In this document: positions 1 through 8,987 of the stretch, one piece after another
Layout of the letters: each line of letters starts with the position of its first letter
Numbering within the stretch: position 1 is the stretch's first letter
Assembly (NCBI RefSeq): GCF_003363015.1
Contig: NZ_QRAP01000001.1
Coordinates: 481,162 to 545,161, forward strand
Direction of reading: 5' to 3'
DNA length: 64,000 nucleotides
DNA from: Enterobacillus tribolii
GTDB lineage: Bacteria; Pseudomonadota; Gammaproteobacteria; Enterobacterales; Enterobacteriaceae
Made by a program: the position numbers and the translations under genes
The notes under the pieces: model-generated
What the model was told of the DNA's origin: nothing
Databases searched by the model: none
What the model saw: only the letters and a program-made list of their open reading frames with translations

Positions 1-462
1 ACGTTTGATTTCTGCGCCGCGGTCAGCCGTTACCTGCGTAAACCGGTACTGCCCTGGCAGTTCCCGGCCAGCCACCTGGCGACGAAGATGGATCAGGTTG
101 ATGCCGCCTTCGACGAACAACACTGGGGGAGCGGCGGCAGCTACATTCTGGGACATGCGGAGATCGGTTCCTCCGTTGACGCCATCAATGACACGCTGCT
201 CGATCTGGCGTTCAGCCCGGCCTTCGTGGACATGATGGGGAATGATACCCGTGAGCTGTTCTCCCGCCATACGTGGGATCTGACTGAGCCTAAGTACATG
301 GATTTCCCGGCAAGGGGGATTTTCCATGTTCAGCTGGGCGGCGGTGCGACCACCGGCGTTGTCAGCGCCGTCGGGGATACCAGCAACTGGGTACGTAACC
401 GGCTGAATGTTTACCGTAATAACCCGGTGCCGTTCGCGGACCCGTCCGATAAGCGTAAATAA
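1..462 (+). CDS. C-terminal part of an unrecognised protein
   Basis: An open frame runs from the first base of the window to a TAA at 460-462, giving at least 153 residues of the C-terminal end of a longer protein; the start lies outside. The sequence is globular in appearance, rich in Trp, His and Asp, with a GHAEIGSS stretch near residue 51 and a basic tail ending in DKRK. No membrane segment or repeat is visible. I do not recognise the family; a secreted hydrolase or a secretion-system effector would be conceivable, but nothing here proves it. A strong hairpin 37 bases after the stop separates it from mppA. Confidence 0.6.
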   Translation, partial: TFDFCAAVSRYLRKPVLPWQFPASHLATKMDQVDAAFDEQHWGSGGSYILGHAEIGSSVDAINDTLLDLAFSPAFVDMMGNDTRELFSRHTWDLTEPKYMDFPARGIFHVQLGGGATTGVVSAVGDTSNWVRNRLNVYRNNPVPFADPSDKRK

Positions 463-498
463 GAAGGACGTCTGCCTGCGGCACGGACGCCGCCACTT

Positions 499-526
499 CC
501 GGGCATCATCGTTTGATGATGCCCGG
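499..526 (+). terminator. Hairpin terminator after the partial first gene
   Basis: A perfect 12-bp stem (CCGGGCATCATC, loop GTTT, GATGATGCCCGG) lies 37 bases downstream of the first gene. The following tract (AATATTTCT) is only weakly T-rich, so it may act as a terminator or as an mRNA 3' end protector. Confidence 0.6.
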
Positions 527-729
527 AATATTTCTGCCAAAATGAATGCCGGCCATTGTTTCATCCTGCTTGCCTCCAGAGTAAAATATACGTAATTTTC
601 CGACCATTACGCTCTCGTCTTCGTCTTTTCGGGTATCCGCACCGGCCATCATTGCCGCGTATGCGGATCAGCATGGATGCCGTAAAAAAACGGGAGTGCC
701 GCTTAACCTCTATTTAGGATGTTGATGAC

Positions 730-2346
730 ATGCAAGGTTTTCGTCTCGCCGCGCTGGCGGCTTTGATCGGTTCGGGGGTAATGTCGGTACAGGCGGCCGT
801 AGTGCCGCCGGGCACGCAGTTGGCGGATAAACAGGAAATTGTTCGTCATATTAAAGATGAGCCGGCCTCGCTGGATCCGGCCAAAGTGGTCGGGTTGCCG
901 GAAGCGCAGGTGGTGCGCGATCTGTTCGAGGGGTTGGTGAATCAGGGGGCGGACGGGCAGCCGTTGCCCGGTGTGGCGGCCAGCTGGCAATCGACCGACA
1001 GTAAACGCTACGTCTTCAAACTGCGCGAAAATGCGCGCTGGTCCAACGGCGAGCCGGTGACGGCCTATGACTTCGTTTATAGCTGGCAGCGCCTGGTTGA
1101 CCCTAAAACGCTGTCGCCTTTTGCCTGGTTTGCGCAGATGGCGGGCATCGCCAAAGCTCAGGATATCATCGACGGCAAAGCGCCGCCGTCCAAGCTGGGC
1201 GTCGTCGCGCCGGATTCGCATACCCTGGTGGTGCAACTGAGTAAACCGGTGCCATATTTCGTCAGCCTGTTGGCGAATTTCAGCCTCTATCCGGTGCCGC
1301 AAAAAATCGTCGAACAATACGGCAATGACTGGACCAAGCCAGAGCATCTGGTCGGTAACGGCGCATTTATGATGTCTGCGCGGGTGGTGAATGAAAAAAT
1401 CGAGCTGAAGCCGAATCCCCATTATTGGGATCATGCCCATACTGTGCTGACGAAGGTGACTTTCCTGCCGATCAACCAGGAGTCGGCGGCGACCAAGCGC
1501 TATCTGGCCGATGATATCGATATCACCGAATCGTTCCCGAAAAACATGTACCAGAAGCTGCTGAAGGATATTCCGGGGCAGGTGTACACGCCCGATCAGT
1601 TGGGCACCTATTACTACGCTTTCAATACCCGCAAAGCGCCGCTGGACGACGCGCGCGTGCGCCGTGCGCTCTCTTACGCCATCGATCGTCAGGTGATTGC
1701 GCAGAAGGTGTTGGGCGCCGGTGAAAAACCGGCATGGCGCTTAACGCCTGACGTAACGGCGGGGTTTGAGCCGGAGCCGGGAGCGATGCAGAAGATGACC
1801 CAGGCTGAGCGCAACAAGCAGGCCAAAGCCTGGCTGAAAGAAGCGGGATACGGGCCGAACAAGCCGCTCAAGCTGACGCTGTTGTATAACTCTTCGGAGA
1901 ATCACCAGAAGATCGCGATTGCCGTGGCGTCGATGTGGAAGAAAGCGCTGGGCGTGCAGGTGAAGCTGGTTAACCAGGAGTGGAAAACCTATATCGACAG
2001 CCGTAACACCGGCAAATTCGACGTGGTGCGCGCATCCTGGGTGGGGGATTACAATGAGGCTTCTACCTTCCTGTCGCTGATGACTTCCGCCCATAGCGGT
2101 AATATCGCCAAATTCAGCGATCCGGCCTACGATCGTCTGTTGCAGCAGGCGGGTCAGGAAACGGACGGGAATAAACTCAACGCTGACTATAATAAGGCGG
2201 AACAGATTCTGGCGGAGCAAGCGCCGATTGCGCCGATTTACCAGTACACCAACGGGCGCCTGATCAAACCATGGGTACAGGGATACCCCATTTCAAACCC
2301 GGAAGACGTGGCTTACAGCCAGAGCATGTATATTTTGAAGCATTAG
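730..2346 (+). CDS. mppA: MppA, periplasmic murein tripeptide-binding protein
   Basis: A 538-residue solute-binding protein of the OppA/MppA family (SBP_bac_5), almost collinear with E. coli MppA. It binds the murein tripeptide L-Ala-gamma-D-Glu-meso-DAP in the periplasm and delivers it to the Opp permease for cell-wall recycling. A signal peptide covers about residues 1-22 (cleavage after VQA). Family hallmarks are HIKDEPASLDPAK near residue 38, the DFVYSWQRLVDPKTLSPFAW block and the C-terminal PIAPIYQYTNGRLIKPW. The ATG at 730 has AGGA about ten bases upstream. It is a single gene, flanked by hairpins on both sides, as expected of MppA, which stands apart from oppBCDF. Choosing MppA over OppA rests on whole-length similarity to MppA, including the ITESFPKNMYQKLLKDIPGQ stretch. 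Confidence 0.96.
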   Translation: MQGFRLAALAALIGSGVMSVQAAVVPPGTQLADKQEIVRHIKDEPASLDPAKVVGLPEAQVVRDLFEGLVNQGADGQPLPGVAASWQSTDSKRYVFKLRENARWSNGEPVTAYDFVYSWQRLVDPKTLSPFAWFAQMAGIAKAQDIIDGKAPPSKLGVVAPDSHTLVVQLSKPVPYFVSLLANFSLYPVPQKIVEQYGNDWTKPEHLVGNGAFMMSARVVNEKIELKPNPHYWDHAHTVLTKVTFLPINQESAATKRYLADDIDITESFPKNMYQKLLKDIPGQVYTPDQLGTYYYAFNTRKAPLDDARVRRALSYAIDRQVIAQKVLGAGEKPAWRLTPDVTAGFEPEPGAMQKMTQAERNKQAKAWLKEAGYGPNKPLKLTLLYNSSENHQKIAIAVASMWKKALGVQVKLVNQEWKTYIDSRNTGKFDVVRASWVGDYNEASTFLSLMTSAHSGNIAKFSDPAYDRLLQQAGQETDGNKLNADYNKAEQILAEQAPIAPIYQYTNGRLIKPWVQGYPISNPEDVAYSQSMYILKH

Positions 2347-2387
2347 TTTTGAAATATGAGTGCTGAAGCATTAATTGTTAATACACT

Positions 2388-2413
2388 AACGGCTGCCAAT
2401 GGTAGCCGTTTTT
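2388..2413 (+). terminator. Rho-independent terminator of mppA
   Basis: A stem AACGGCTGCC / GGTAGCCGTT (one G-T wobble) with loop AAT is followed by TTTA, 41 bases after the mppA stop. Confidence 0.8.
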
Positions 2414-2792
2414 ACTTAATACTTCCGAGCCGAATCTGAAATATTGTGAACAATGCAATAACCCTATTATTTCGTGAATTCAGAAAATTCCTGTTTTCCC
2501 TTGACGGAGCTTCATGAGACGGATAATTAAAGCAAATCCGAAAAGGAAGTTGCGGATTATACCGATCGCATCCGTTGTCGCTTTTACGTAAGGTATCGTA
2601 AATTCTGACAGAATGAAAAATGTGGCAATCGGTTGAAAAAATAGGAGAAAACTCAGTTTTTTCCAAGGGGGCATCCTGCCGGATAATTTGATATCACTAT
2701 TTCGGCTGTTAGTATGCCTGCTTTATATTTCAATCAACCAAACTGCATTGAACGATCATATCCATCATAAGACCTTTAATTGGGGAATAAGC
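2414..2792. other. AT-rich intergenic region before ldtE
   Basis: These 379 bases separate mppA from ldtE and are clearly richer in A+T than the genes around them. They must hold the ldtE promoter, which I cannot place with confidence. On the minus strand a 64-codon frame (2480-2674) would encode a peptide with two hydrophobic stretches, but it lacks a spaced ribosome-binding site (see findings). Confidence 0.6.
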
Positions 2793-3824
2793 ATGAAACG
2801 TGCGCTCACTGTGTTCAGTATGTTGCTTTCGGCATGGCTGGCAGGGATCTCTGTCGCGCAGGCGGTCGAATATCCGCTGCCGCCGGCCAACAGTCGTCTG
2901 ATAGGTGAAAACACCACTTACACCGTTCCTAACGACGGCAAACCGCTGGAGGCGACGGCAGCGCGTTTTCAGATAGGTTTACTGGCGATGTTCGAGGCCA
3001 ACCCCGGCGTTGACCCTTATCTTCCCAAACCGGGTACGGTGCTGACGATCCCGTCGCAGATGCTGCTGCCGGACACGCCGCGTGAAGGCATCGTGATTAA
3101 CCTGGCGGAGCTGCGTCTGTTCTATTACCCCAAGGGCAGCAATACCGTCATCGTTTATCCGATCGGGATTGGTCAGCTGGGACGTAATACACCCACGATG
3201 GTGACCAGCGTTGTCAGCAAAATTAAGGATCCGACATGGACGCCGACGGCCAACATCCGTAAACACTACCTGGAAGAGCAGGGCATCACGCTGCCGGCAG
3301 TAGTGCCTGCCGGGCCGGAAAACCCGATGGGGCTGTTTGCGCTGCGCCTGGCGGCGCAAGGCGGCGTTTATCTGATCCATGGTACGAATGCGGACTTCGG
3401 TATCGGCATGCGCGTCAGCTCCGGCTGTATCCGCCTGCGTCCGGACGACATTGAGGCGCTGTTTAATACGGTACCGAAGGATACGCGGGTTCAGATCGTC
3501 AACGAGCCGATTAAGGTCGCCGTTGAGCCGGACGGCAAGCGGTATGTGGAAGTGCACCAGCCGCTGTCGAAAAAAGAGAGCGATGACCCGCAGACCATGA
3601 CGATCGCGCTGACCAAGGCCGTACAGAAGTTTGCCGGCAATGCGCTGACGGACAAAGCCGTATTCGATGCCGCCGTGAAGCGCCGTTCCGGCATGCCGGT
3701 ATTGGTTAATCAGGGCCAGGAGCCGCAGAACGTTCAGGCGCTGCTGGAAGAGGCGACCGGGGCCACCATCAGCGAGGCGACGTCAGAGCGTGCGGAACTG
3801 CAGGAGAGCACAGAGCAGCCGTAA
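2793..3824 (+). CDS. ldtE: LdtE, L,D-transpeptidase (YnhG/ErfK family)
   Basis: The 343-residue protein has a Sec signal peptide (about residues 1-24, ending AQA), a LysM-like segment (about 41-88) and a YkuD catalytic domain (about 97-230). The active-site motif HGT...SSGCIR is present, with His196 and Cys212. Such enzymes form DAP-DAP 3-3 cross-links in peptidoglycan or attach Braun lipoprotein to it. Adjacency to lpp and pykF is the E. coli arrangement of ynhG (ldtE), which favours LdtE over the paralogues ErfK, YcfS and YbiS. The start chosen is the ATG at 2793, directly before the signal peptide; the frame is open further upstream, but a longer start would bury the signal peptide. Confidence 0.9.
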   Translation: MKRALTVFSMLLSAWLAGISVAQAVEYPLPPANSRLIGENTTYTVPNDGKPLEATAARFQIGLLAMFEANPGVDPYLPKPGTVLTIPSQMLLPDTPREGIVINLAELRLFYYPKGSNTVIVYPIGIGQLGRNTPTMVTSVVSKIKDPTWTPTANIRKHYLEEQGITLPAVVPAGPENPMGLFALRLAAQGGVYLIHGTNADFGIGMRVSSGCIRLRPDDIEALFNTVPKDTRVQIVNEPIKVAVEPDGKRYVEVHQPLSKKESDDPQTMTIALTKAVQKFAGNALTDKAVFDAAVKRRSGMPVLVNQGQEPQNVQALLEEATGATISEATSERAELQESTEQP

Positions 3825-3905
3825 AATGAGCGGGGCATATGACGTAGTGCCGGAAACGGCGTTACGTCTGCTGCAGAAAAAAGAACGGAAAATTTTCAGG
3901 AAAAA

Positions 3906-3930
3906 AAATGGCGCACAATGTGCGCCATTT
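3906..3930 (-). terminator. Terminator of lpp, probably bidirectional
   Basis: A perfect 11-bp stem (AAATGGCGCAC, loop AAT, GTGCGCCATTT) lies between convergent ldtE and lpp. Read on the minus strand it is followed by a run of T, ideal for lpp; on the plus strand it ends in TTTTCTG and can also stop ldtE. Confidence 0.92.
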
Positions 3931-3946
3931 TCTGTATCAAGAAAGA

Positions 3947-4257
<311 letters not shown>

Positions 4258-4435
4258 AAATTTTTGGTCTCAACGTGCTTTATTTTGATCGTTCGCTCAA
4301 AGAAGCAGCTTGTTTTAATCTTTGGTTAAAAAAAGGAGCGAAAACAGGAGACTTCCATTGGAAAAGTCTTATTTGACGACATGATTGGCCGGGCAGACAA
4401 TGTGGGATTATCGCTTTATTTTGCTGTGAAAATGT
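4258..4435. other. AT-rich spacer between lpp promoter and pykF terminator
   Basis: Apart from the lpp promoter and the pykF terminator, the 303-base gap 4184-4486 holds no reading frame or RNA that I can support. Its A+T richness fits an UP-element-like region for the strong lpp promoter. Confidence 0.4.
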
Positions 4436-4464
4436 AAAAAAAGGCGCCGGAAGACCGGCGCCCG
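4436..4464 (-). terminator. Rho-independent terminator of pykF
   Basis: On the minus strand a perfect 8-bp GC stem (GGCGCCGG, loop TCTT, CCGGCGCC) is followed by seven T residues, 23 bases after the pykF stop. Confidence 0.93.
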
Positions 4465-4486
4465 TTTTGAACGTACGGCGATATTA

Positions 4487-5899
4487 TTACAGTACGTGCA
4501 CAGAAGCGGTATTGGTGGTTCCGCTCGGCACCAGCGCGCCGGACACCATCACGACGATGTCGCCTTTCTGAGCCAGACCGCTTGCTACGGCGGCTTCTTT
4601 ACCAAGACGGTAGAAATCATCGGTTGACGCGATTTCTTTCACCAGCTGCGGCACAACGCCTTTGCTCAGCACCAGCTGACGGGCGGTGACCGGGTTGGTG
4701 GTCAGGGCCAGGATCATGGCGTCCGGGAAGTATTTACGGATAGCTTTGGCTGATTTACCGCCGGCAGTGGCTACCACGATCAACGGCGCGCCCAGCTTCT
4801 CGGCGGTTTCTACCGCGCCGCAGCACACGGCTTCGGTGATACGCAGCTTACGGCTTTCCTGCAGAACGTCGATGCGGCTGGTCATCACGCGATCGGTACG
4901 CTCGCAGATGGTCGCCATGATGGTGACGGATTCCAGCGGGTATTTCCCTTTGGCGCTCTCGCCGGACAGCATGACCGCATCGGTGCCGTCCAGGATGGCG
5001 TTCGCGACGTCGCCGGCTTCAGCGCGGGTCGGACGCGGGTTTTTGATCATGGAGTCGAGCATCTGGGTGGCGGTGATAACCACTTTACGCGCACGGTTAC
5101 ATTTCTCGATCATCATCTTCTGAGCGAAGATAACTTCTTCGACCGGGATTTCCACGCCCAGGTCGCCACGGGCGACCATGATGCCGTCGGAGGCTTCCAG
5201 AATTTCGTCGAAGTTGTTCAGGCCTTCCTGGTTTTCGATTTTGGAGATGATCTGAATCTGCTCGCCGCCGTGGGCTTTCAGATGTTCACGGATCTCCAGC
5301 ACGTCGGAACGCTTACGGATGAAGGAGGCAGCGATAAAGTCCACGCCTTGCTCGCAGCCGAAAATCAGGTCGCGCTTGTCTTTTTCCGCCAGGGCAGGGA
5401 GCTGAATGGAAACGCCCGGCAGGTTAACGCCTTTGTTTTCGCCCAGATCGCCGTTGTTCAGCACTTTACAGATCACTTCGCGCTCGGTTACCTGAGTGAC
5501 TTCCATACCGATCAGGCCATCGTCGACCAGCACGGTGTTGCCGATTTTCAGGTCGGCGGCGAAGCCCTGATAGGTCACGGCCACGCGTTCGGCGTTGCCG
5601 ATGACGCTCTGGTCGGTCGTGAAGGTAAAGGTCTGGCCGGCAACCAGGGAAACATCTTTACCGCCGTCCAGTTTCATGGTGCGGATTTCCGGGCCTTTGG
5701 TATCCAGCAGGATAGCGGCTTTCTTACCGGTTTTTTCCACAATGGCGCGCAGGTTTTTGATGCGCTGACCGTGTTCTTCATAATCACCGTGAGAGAAGTT
5801 CAGGCGCATGACGTTCATGCCTGCGTTCAACAGTTTGCCCAGCATTTCCTCTGACTCGGTCTTCGGACCGATGGTGCATACGATTTTGGTCTTTTTCAT
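4487..5899 (-). CDS. pykF: PykF, pyruvate kinase I (FBP-activated)
   Basis: The 470-residue enzyme has the exact E. coli PykF length. It converts phosphoenolpyruvate and ADP to pyruvate and ATP, the last step of glycolysis. Visible features are the phosphate-binding MRLNFSHG motif (Arg32, Asn34), the catalytic Lys220 in [10 protein letters not shown], the GDLGVE magnesium/PEP site and the C-terminal allosteric domain ending SVHVL. PykF-type enzymes are activated by fructose 1,6-bisphosphate. A Cra site lies about 250 bases upstream. Gene order pykF-lpp-ldtE is conserved with E. coli. Confidence 0.98.
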   Translation of the reverse strand: MKKTKIVCTIGPKTESEEMLGKLLNAGMNVMRLNFSHGDYEEHGQRIKNLRAIVEKTGKKAAILLDTKGPEIRTMKLDGGKDVSLVAGQTFTFTTDQSVIGNAERVAVTYQGFAADLKIGNTVLVDDGLIGMEVTQVTEREVICKVLNNGDLGENKGVNLPGVSIQLPALAEKDKRDLIFGCEQGVDFIAASFIRKRSDVLEIREHLKAHGGEQIQIISKIENQEGLNNFDEILEASDGIMVARGDLGVEIPVEEVIFAQKMMIEKCNRARKVVITATQMLDSMIKNPRPTRAEAGDVANAILDGTDAVMLSGESAKGKYPLESVTIMATICERTDRVMTSRIDVLQESRKLRITEAVCCGAVETAEKLGAPLIVVATAGGKSAKAIRKYFPDAMILALTTNPVTARQLVLSKGVVPQLVKEIASTDDFYRLGKEAAVASGLAQKGDIVVMVSGALVPSGTTNTASVHVL

Positions 5900-6334
5900 G
5901 ACGTTAGTTTCTACTAGTAAGTTGTGATGGATTGAATTCGTTGCCGGCCGGTAGCGGTACCGCCGGCCGGAAAATCGGGCCGGTGAACCGTTCTGTCTGT
6001 GCAGAAGGCAGCCGTGCGATTAAAGGGTGAAGCCTTAGTAAGAATAGGTGACAGCAGTGAAGTGAGGGTGGAAAAGTTTCGCCCACGCTGGCGGGCAAAA
6101 TTGTGCGGCAAAGCTGCCGGAATGTGTATCACGCTGCGACAAATCAAGTGCTGAAACCTTTCAACTGAAATGACGTTTCGCATTATACGTATTTGCTCCC
6201 CAGAAAGACAATCTATTTACTGTATAGTCAATGAGATTAGGTCAAAACACCGGAGAAATTCGGGCAAACGGCGGTGAACTCCCGTGAGGCAGCGGGCTGT
6301 TTTCGGGGAGAATGACAAAATTTGCTGAAAATAT
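5900..6334. other. Long intergenic region upstream of pykF
   Basis: The 435 bases between pykF and yeeO (both on the minus strand) carry the pykF promoter region with a Cra box at 6152-6163 and a long pykF leader. Two short minus-strand frames here look like non-coding shadows with GC-rich composition. No convincing terminator for yeeO was seen. Confidence 0.5.
6152..6163 (-). promoter_or_regulatory. Cra (FruR) operator of pykF
   Basis: The sequence TGAAACCTTTCA is a near-perfect palindrome matching the Cra consensus TGAAACGTTTCA. In E. coli, Cra represses pykF from a site in its promoter and fructose 1-phosphate relieves this. Position, about 250 bases before the pykF start, implies a long leader. 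Confidence 0.8.
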
Positions 6335-7813
6335 TCAGCTTTCTGCTGCCACTGAATCGCTTTTTCTTCGCGGGTATTTCCACAGCCAGCGCCCGCTGAT
6401 CATCCGCCAATAAAAGAAGGCGCCGCGCACTGCCCAGTCGAGGAACATGCCAAGCCATACCCCGATAACGCCCATGCCGAGCATAATTCCGAGCACGTAA
6501 CCGGCAACAACGCGGCAGCCCCACATTCCCAGCATGGAAACCCACATGGTGAAACGGGCGTCGCGCGCGCCTTTCAGCCCTGAGGGCAACACCCAGGACG
6601 CGGCCCAGATGGGCATGAATGCGGCGTTCATCCACAGCAATATTTTGACGACCTCTTTGACATCCGCATCTGAGGTATAAAGGGAGGCGATCGCGCCGGC
6701 CAGGGGCGCCGTCAGCCAGGCAATAGCGGTCAGGCCCAGCGTGGAAAGCCAGAATACGTGGCGCAGCTGTTTTTCCGCCTGACCGATTTGACCTTTGCCA
6801 AGCCGCCGGCCGGTGATGATGGTGGAGGCGGACCCCAGCGCGTTGCCCGGCAGGTTGATCAGGCCGGCAACGGAGAAGGCGATAAAGTTTCCGGCGATGA
6901 CGTCAGTGCCCATACCGGCAACGAACATCTGGGTCAGCAGCTTGCCGCAGTTAAACAGCACCGACTCAATGCTGGCGGGAATGCCGATGCCCAGCACTTC
7001 GGCAAGGATGGCGAATTTCAGCGGCGCAAAGTAGCTCTTCAGCGTGATGCGCAGCGCCGGTGTAAATCCGGTCGCCAGAATCGCCACGATGGCGAATGCG
7101 CCAATATAGCGGGAAAGGGTCAGGCCCAGGCCCGCGCCGGCGACGCCCAGCCCCTGCCAGGAAAATACGCCGTAAATCAGAGCGCTGCTGATCACGATGT
7201 TGAGGATGTTCATTCCACCGTTAATCAGCAACGGTATTTTGGTATTTCCCGCGCCGCGCAACGCGCCGCTGCCGATCAGGGTGATGGCGGCGGCAGGATA
7301 GCTCCAGGCGCTCAGTTCCAGGTAGGTCAGCGCCAGTGCTTTGACCTCCGGCGTTGCTTCACCGGCGACGAAGTCGATGATTTGCACGCCGAACTGGTGG
7401 ATAAGCGCCGTCAGTAATATCGCGAATAGCGTCATCAGCACCAGGGACTGGCGGGCCGCCGCTCTGGCCCGCTTGCGGTCACGTTTTCCCAGGCTGAAGG
7501 CGACCACGACGGTGGTGCCGAGGTCAATGGCGGTGAAAAAAGCCATGATCACCATATTGAAGCTGTCGGCAAGCCCGACGCCCGCCATCGCCGCTTTACC
7601 CAGCCAACTGACCAGGAAGGTGCTCAGCACGCCCATCAGCAGCACACAGGTATTTTCGATGAAAATCGGCACGGCCAACGGCGTAATTTCGCGCCAGAAC
7701 AGCACGCGATAACGCTTTTTATTGGCATACCAGGGCGTATCGGTAACGACCCGGCGCAGAGAAACGAACGCGTTCAAGGTAATCAGCGCTATAGAAATGA
7801 AATCACGTTTCAA
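6335..7813 (-). CDS. yeeO: YeeO, MATE-family exporter
   Basis: A polytopic inner-membrane protein of about 490 residues with twelve hydrophobic segments, in the MATE family. It aligns along its length with E. coli YeeO (VLFWREITPLAVPIF, then the LVSWLGK and GVGLADSFNMVIMAFF blocks, and the tail WRM.SGRWLWKYPR). YeeO is reported to export flavins (FMN/FAD) and dipeptides and to affect drug resistance. The start is uncertain: no ATG exists near the N-terminus. The frame opens at a TTG (7813) without a clear ribosome-binding site, and a TTG or GTG inside the first 40 codons could serve instead. Gene context does not show its substrate. Confidence 0.88.
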   Translation of the reverse strand: MKRDFISIALITLNAFVSLRRVVTDTPWYANKKRYRVLFWREITPLAVPIFIENTCVLLMGVLSTFLVSWLGKAAMAGVGLADSFNMVIMAFFTAIDLGTTVVVAFSLGKRDRKRARAAARQSLVLMTLFAILLTALIHQFGVQIIDFVAGEATPEVKALALTYLELSAWSYPAAAITLIGSGALRGAGNTKIPLLINGGMNILNIVISSALIYGVFSWQGLGVAGAGLGLTLSRYIGAFAIVAILATGFTPALRITLKSYFAPLKFAILAEVLGIGIPASIESVLFNCGKLLTQMFVAGMGTDVIAGNFIAFSVAGLINLPGNALGSASTIITGRRLGKGQIGQAEKQLRHVFWLSTLGLTAIAWLTAPLAGAIASLYTSDADVKEVVKILLWMNAAFMPIWAASWVLPSGLKGARDARFTMWVSMLGMWGCRVVAGYVLGIMLGMGVIGVWLGMFLDWAVRGAFFYWRMISGRWLWKYPRRKSDSVAAES

Positions 7814-7889
7814 ATGATGAGGGAGAATCCGCCGACTTGCAAAGGATTTCGCCGCGGCGGCGTATTTTAGGATGAAAACGCCGTTGCGG

Positions 7890-8699
7890 TCAGCGGCCGG
7901 CGTATATTTGCTGTGCTTCTATACCTTGCTCGAGCTGTCCGGCGACGCGCTGCAGGGCGGGAAGATACTTCTCTGCGGCTTGCGTAATGGTCATTGCCTT
8001 CGCGATGTAAACCAGATTAAGGCAGCCGATGACCTGCTGCTCGCTGCGCACGGGAACGGCGATGGAGGCGATTTTTTCCTCACGTTCCCAGCGCTGATAG
8101 TTTTCGCCATACCCTTTGTGCCTGGCCCGTTGCAGGATCTCTTCCAGCCTGAGAGGTTCCCTGGCTAACTGATATTCCTCTTCGGGCCGGGAAGCCAGCA
8201 GCTCGATAATCTGCCGGCGTTCATTCTCCGGGCTGAATGCCAGCCAGGTCAGCCCGGAAGCCGTCTGAAGCAGGGGCAGGCGTCGCCCTACCATCGCCCG
8301 GTGAAACGACAGGCGGCTGAAACGATGCGTGGTTTCCCGTACTACCATCGCATCCACGTCGGGCGTGGAAATATCGGTCGGCCAGGAAACTTCGCGCAGC
8401 AACCCGCCCAACAGCGGCGCGGCGAGGGCAGAAATCCAATGTTCATCACAAAATCCTTCACTTAACTGCCGGACTTTCAGGGTCAGCCGAAAGCTGTCGT
8501 CGGAGGTACTGCGCCGTACGTAACCTTCTCCCTGAAGCGTCTCCAGCAGGCGCCGCACGGTAGTGCGGTGCAGGCCACTGAGATCCGCGAGCACGCTGAC
8601 GCTGGCGCCGCCGCTGAGGCGGTTTAACAGGTTCAGCAGTGTCAGGCCCCTGGTCAGTCCGCGTACCGTTTTGTAGTCCGTTTGCGAGTCCGCATTCAT
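7890..8699 (-). CDS. mhpR: MhpR, IclR-family activator of the mhp operon
   Basis: The 269-residue IclR-family regulator has an N-terminal winged helix-turn-helix (about residues 14-75, including GLHRTTVRRLLETLQGEGYV) and a C-terminal effector-binding domain. It is closely similar to E. coli MhpR through SDDSFRLTLKVRQLSEGF and MVVRETTHRFSRLSFHRAMV. MhpR activates mhpABCDFE in response to 3-(3-hydroxyphenyl)propionate. It is divergent from mhpA across 288 bases that contain its operator. The first ATG codes MNADSQTDYKTVRG, matching the E. coli N-terminus. Confidence 0.96.
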   Translation of the reverse strand: MNADSQTDYKTVRGLTRGLTLLNLLNRLSGGASVSVLADLSGLHRTTVRRLLETLQGEGYVRRSTSDDSFRLTLKVRQLSEGFCDEHWISALAAPLLGGLLREVSWPTDISTPDVDAMVVRETTHRFSRLSFHRAMVGRRLPLLQTASGLTWLAFSPENERRQIIELLASRPEEEYQLAREPLRLEEILQRARHKGYGENYQRWEREEKIASIAVPVRSEQQVIGCLNLVYIAKAMTITQAAEKYLPALQRVAGQLEQGIEAQQIYAGR

Positions 8700-8724
8700 T
8701 TTGAAAACCCATAGAAATCAGCCG

Positions 8725-8741
8725 GGTGCACATAGTGCACA
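8725..8741 (+). promoter_or_regulatory. MhpR operator
   Basis: GGTGCACATAGTGCACA differs in only three central bases from the E. coli MhpR site as I recall it (GGTGCACCTGGTGCACA). It lies 26 bases before the mhpR start and about 250 bases before mhpA. I could not place the associated mhpA promoter or a convincing CRP site. Confidence 0.75.
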
Positions 8742-8911
8742 TAAAGTGTTTTTTAATTGTAGCGTAAATGCTGCTGAATATACTGATTTCACATACAAAA
8801 TATTTACATAAAAGCAACATTGAATGCGTGAAGCCGGATGCATACGTGCAACGTAATCAGGCGCCCGGTGTCGCTCTCATTCCTGCATGACGCAACCAAC
8901 GATGCTTAATT

Positions 8912-8963
8912 TCTCCTGCTCGCAGGAGAGGGACGGCCTTCGCCCGTTGTCTGGCGAACGGCC
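8912..8963 (+). promoter_or_regulatory. Two consecutive hairpins in the mhpA leader
   Basis: The first hairpin (8912-8929) has a perfect 7-bp stem TCTCCTG/CAGGAGA with loop CTCG. The second (8935-8963) pairs GGCC and TTCGCC with GGCGAA and GGCC, with one bulged C. Neither has a T-tract. They end ten bases before the GTGAGG ribosome-binding site, so they may affect mRNA stability or translation rather than termination. Confidence 0.4.
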
Positions 8964-8987
8964 CCGCACGAGTAGTGAGGTATGACT

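Noticed and set aside
2412..2666. An 84-codon minus-strand frame in the mppA-ldtE gap
   Set aside because: It overlaps the mppA terminator, has no ribosome-binding site, and competes with another frame in the same AT-rich DNA.
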